Positions 15,715 through 17,301 of a DNA stretch of 17,301 nt are shown in pieces. Within the stretch, counting starts at the first letter, position 1. Every line of letters starts with the position of its first letter. Position numbers and translations under genes: made by a program. This DNA comes from JBBITW01 sp037440525 (GTDB lineage Bacteria > Desulfobacterota > BSN033 > UBA1163), in contig JBBITW010000068.1 in assembly GCA_037440525.1 (NCBI GenBank), positions 1-17,301 on the forward strand, in the 5' to 3' direction. Below the pieces are notes generated by a model. The model was not told the DNA's origin and did not search any database. It worked only from the letters and a program-made list of their open reading frames with translations.

Positions 15715-16971
15715 TCAAATTCCGAAGAAGATAGGGAAGGGCATGGCGACAATTTTAGGACCCAGAGGGATGGGTTCAACTCCTGAATAAAGAATAATTG
15801 AGAAGAGAAGCCTCTCCTTTAAATCTTCAGCTAACATTTTCAAGTTTTTCATGTCTGATTCTTCGATGCGATAGCCCCATTTCACTTCAATAGCTACCAA
15901 TTTCTCAGCCCTCTCAATCAGGAAATCGACTTCCTGGCCTGTTTGGGTTCGCCAAAAATAGAGTCTAAATTGATGATCTAATACAGACAGAAGTTTTAAA
16001 AGTTCAGAAGCAATCCATGTTTCGACCATGGGGCCGGCATTTCCCTGATTCTCCAGAATCTTCCATTCATTGACTCCTATGAGATGGAATGCCATTCCTG
16101 TATCGTTAAAATAAAGCTTGGGTGTCTTTACAAGTCGTTTCCCCAGATGAGTGAAATAAGGTCTTATTAGAGAAATTTGATAAGTTACCTCGAGCAGATT
16201 CATATAACGGCGTAGTGTTGTGAAAGGTAGACCTGTTTCTCGGGAGAAGTCAGAGAGGTTGAGGAGCCTACCTGTTCGTAAAGCGGCAAGAGTGAGGAGG
16301 CGATTAAAATCCGGGAGGTTTTTAATCGCTCTTATATTTAACAGATCTCTTTCCAGATAGGTTTGGCGATAGGAGGAAAACCACTGCGCCCTTGCCTGAT
16401 CAGATTCCATTAGAGCAGGGATTGGATATCCTCCCTTTAATATTCTTTCTATAAATCGGGGTTTGTATTCTTTTAGTGGTATTTTGAAGTAGTTTTTCAG
16501 CAATTTTTTTGAATCAATACCGCTAAAAAGGTCTTTTAATATCCTGGGTAATGGTTTTTCAAGAAGTTCAGGCCAGGAAAAAGGATGGAGAGTATGAAGG
16601 GCGATTCGACCTGCTAAACTCTCGGAGACAGTGGAAAGAGTCATGATATTTGCAGACCCAGTCAGAAGATACTGCCCCGGCTTTCGATTTCGATCTATGC
16701 CCCTTTTAATGGCTCTCAATAGATCGGGGGCCTTTTGAACTTCGTCGATTACAGCAGGTATCGGCATCCCACTGACAAAGCCATCTGGGTCTCTGAGGGC
16801 TGCATCGAGGATTGTACGGTTATCAAGTGTAAAGTATGTTGCATCCCATGAGTCTCCGATCAGTGCTTGGGCTAAGGTCGATTTACCAACCTGCCGGGCA
16901 CCGGTAAGGAGAACCACAGGGAAGTGTTTGAGGGATTCAATTATCGGGTCTTGTAAATATCTCCTTATCAT
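15715..16971 (-). CDS. AAA ATPase with C-terminal DUF4143 domain
   Basis: A 418-residue protein of the COG1373 type. The N-terminal P-loop ATPase has Walker A GARQVGKST (residues ~25-33), Walker B AVIDEVQ (~73-79), a sensor-like LTGSA (~103-107) and ESLAGRI. A winged-helix-like middle part (NLSDFSRETGLPFTTLRRYMNLL) is followed by the DUF4143 region. This ends in a PD-(D/E)XK-nuclease-like core: GQEVDF then AIEVKWG. These proteins are widespread, patchily distributed and without a settled function; suggestions include DNA-linked or defence roles. The start ATG has no Shine-Dalgarno sequence and a -35/-10-like pair directly upstream, so the message may be leaderless. It is transcribed against the rest of the window and bracketed by short repeats, which suggests an acquired cassette. 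It is intact. Confidence 0.85.
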   Translation of the reverse strand: MIRRYLQDPIIESLKHFPVVLLTGARQVGKSTLAQALIGDSWDATYFTLDNRTILDAALRDPDGFVSGMPIPAVIDEVQKAPDLLRAIKRGIDRNRKPGQYLLTGSANIMTLSTVSESLAGRIALHTLHPFSWPELLEKPLPRILKDLFSGIDSKKLLKNYFKIPLKEYKPRFIERILKGGYPIPALMESDQARAQWFSSYRQTYLERDLLNIRAIKNLPDFNRLLTLAALRTGRLLNLSDFSRETGLPFTTLRRYMNLLEVTYQISLIRPYFTHLGKRLVKTPKLYFNDTGMAFHLIGVNEWKILENQGNAGPMVETWIASELLKLLSVLDHQFRLYFWRTQTGQEVDFLIERAEKLVAIEVKWGYRIEESDMKNLKMLAEDLKERLLFSIILYSGVEPIPLGPKIVAMPFPIFFGI

Positions 16972-16977
16972 GGTTAA

Positions 16978-17007
16978 TATTTAGCCATTAAATGGCTAAT
17001 TTGTCAA
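16978..17007 (-). promoter_or_regulatory. Promoter of the DUF4143 ATPase with an internal palindrome
   Basis: On the minus strand TTGACA (17007-17002) is followed after 18 bases by TAAATA (16983-16978), a weak -10. The spacer holds a perfect palindrome, TTAGCCAT-TAA-ATGGCTAA (16981-16999), a natural operator position. The expected transcript start falls at about the A of the ATG (16971). Confidence 0.45.
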
Positions 17008-17069
17008 GAGTAATTTCTGAGATTTCTATTGGCAGGAATGGCAAATGCCATATTTTTATCAAGATTTAA

Positions 17070-17092
17070 GTGTCAAGATCTGCCCCCAAGTT
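17070..17092 (+). repeat. Short dispersed repeat, copy B
   Basis: GTGTCAAGATCTGCCCCCAA (17070-17089) then GTT, in the same orientation as copy A. It resembles the GTGTCAAGATCTG-CCCC sequences that I recall near small transposase genes in anaerobe genomes. No transposase is present here. Confidence 0.5.
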
Positions 17093-17301
17093 TTACAAAT
17101 TGAGGAATGGAGGCTCTCCCATTTAATTTTGGGGCGATGATAGTCCAGCATTTCAGGAATCATATCAGGGATACGGCAAGTTTTATCCGATTAGGGTTGT
17201 TCTTGAAAAGTTTTAAAAAAAAATTAAAAAGATTAGAATGGGGCGATCCTCCATGGTCTTGTCTTATTGACTTTCCACAACGAGACTGTGTCGTAATTCT
17301 A

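Larger units (their letters stand above)
16972..17301. other. Right-end spacer, no recognisable gene
   Basis: Apart from the ATPase promoter and repeat copy B, I see only a small palindrome TGGCA-AA-TGCCA (17038-17049) and AT-rich sequence. Part of it could be the eroded remains of a mobile element, but I cannot identify one. Confidence 0.5.

Noticed and set aside
15527..15718. 63-codon minus-strand frame after the ATPase gene
   Set aside because: No ribosome site or recognisable motif; it includes a short repeat copy and overlaps the ATPase stop.
1..17301. CRISPR array, tRNA or rRNA genes
   Set aside because: I looked for regularly spaced direct repeats and for tRNA-like cloverleaf or rRNA sequence and saw none.

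Overview
The window is AT-rich bacterial DNA (roughly 40% G+C by eye) with strong Shine-Dalgarno sequences. Its gene content is typical of an anaerobic acid-degrading bacterium: a two-subunit B12-dependent acyl-CoA mutase, a type III CoA-transferase, a TRAP transporter with fused DctQM, and an acyl-CoA dehydrogenase. A sulfate-reducing or syntrophic member of the Desulfobacterota (former Deltaproteobacteria) is my best guess. It is an inference from gene content, because no marker gene is present.

Layout. 1-369: AT-rich leader with a plausible promoter. 370-3370: a two-gene NitT/TauT-type ABC transporter (double-length permease, then ATPase with a C-terminal AAA-associated domain). It carries three lesions: a +1 frameshift in a T7 run, a TGA at a conserved Trp codon, and a +1 frameshift right after the LSGG signature. 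3600-4433: a secreted or anchored DUF2233/phosphodiester-glycosidase-like protein. 4641-13988: a tightly spaced operon of eight genes, all on +: acyl-CoA mutase large subunit, B12-binding subunit, MmgE/PrpD-family protein, family III CoA-transferase, TRAP binding protein, fused TRAP permease, methylmalonyl-CoA-epimerase-like VOC protein and acyl-CoA dehydrogenase-like flavoprotein. A strong intrinsic terminator follows at 14090-14121. 14139-15359: an MFS carboxylate-type transporter whose start lies just behind that terminator. 15406-15506: a REP/MITE-like inverted repeat. 15715-16971 (minus strand): an AAA ATPase with DUF4143, probably leaderless, with a palindrome inside its promoter. The ATPase is bracketed by two copies of a short repeat.

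The operon reads as one catabolic module. TRAP (and perhaps the MFS protein) would bring in an organic acid, the CoA-transferase would make the CoA ester, and the flavoprotein, the MmgE/PrpD protein, the mutase and the epimerase would rework its carbon skeleton. Two enzymes are unusual. The mutase keeps the Tyr/Arg/His/Glu core of methylmalonyl-CoA mutase but has rebuilt pocket loops. The acyl-CoA dehydrogenase has no Glu at either of the two known catalytic-base positions. The substrate is therefore probably not propionate/methylmalonate. A branched C5-type dicarboxylate route (itaconate/methylsuccinate/ethylmalonate-like) would use every gene, but this is a hypothesis.
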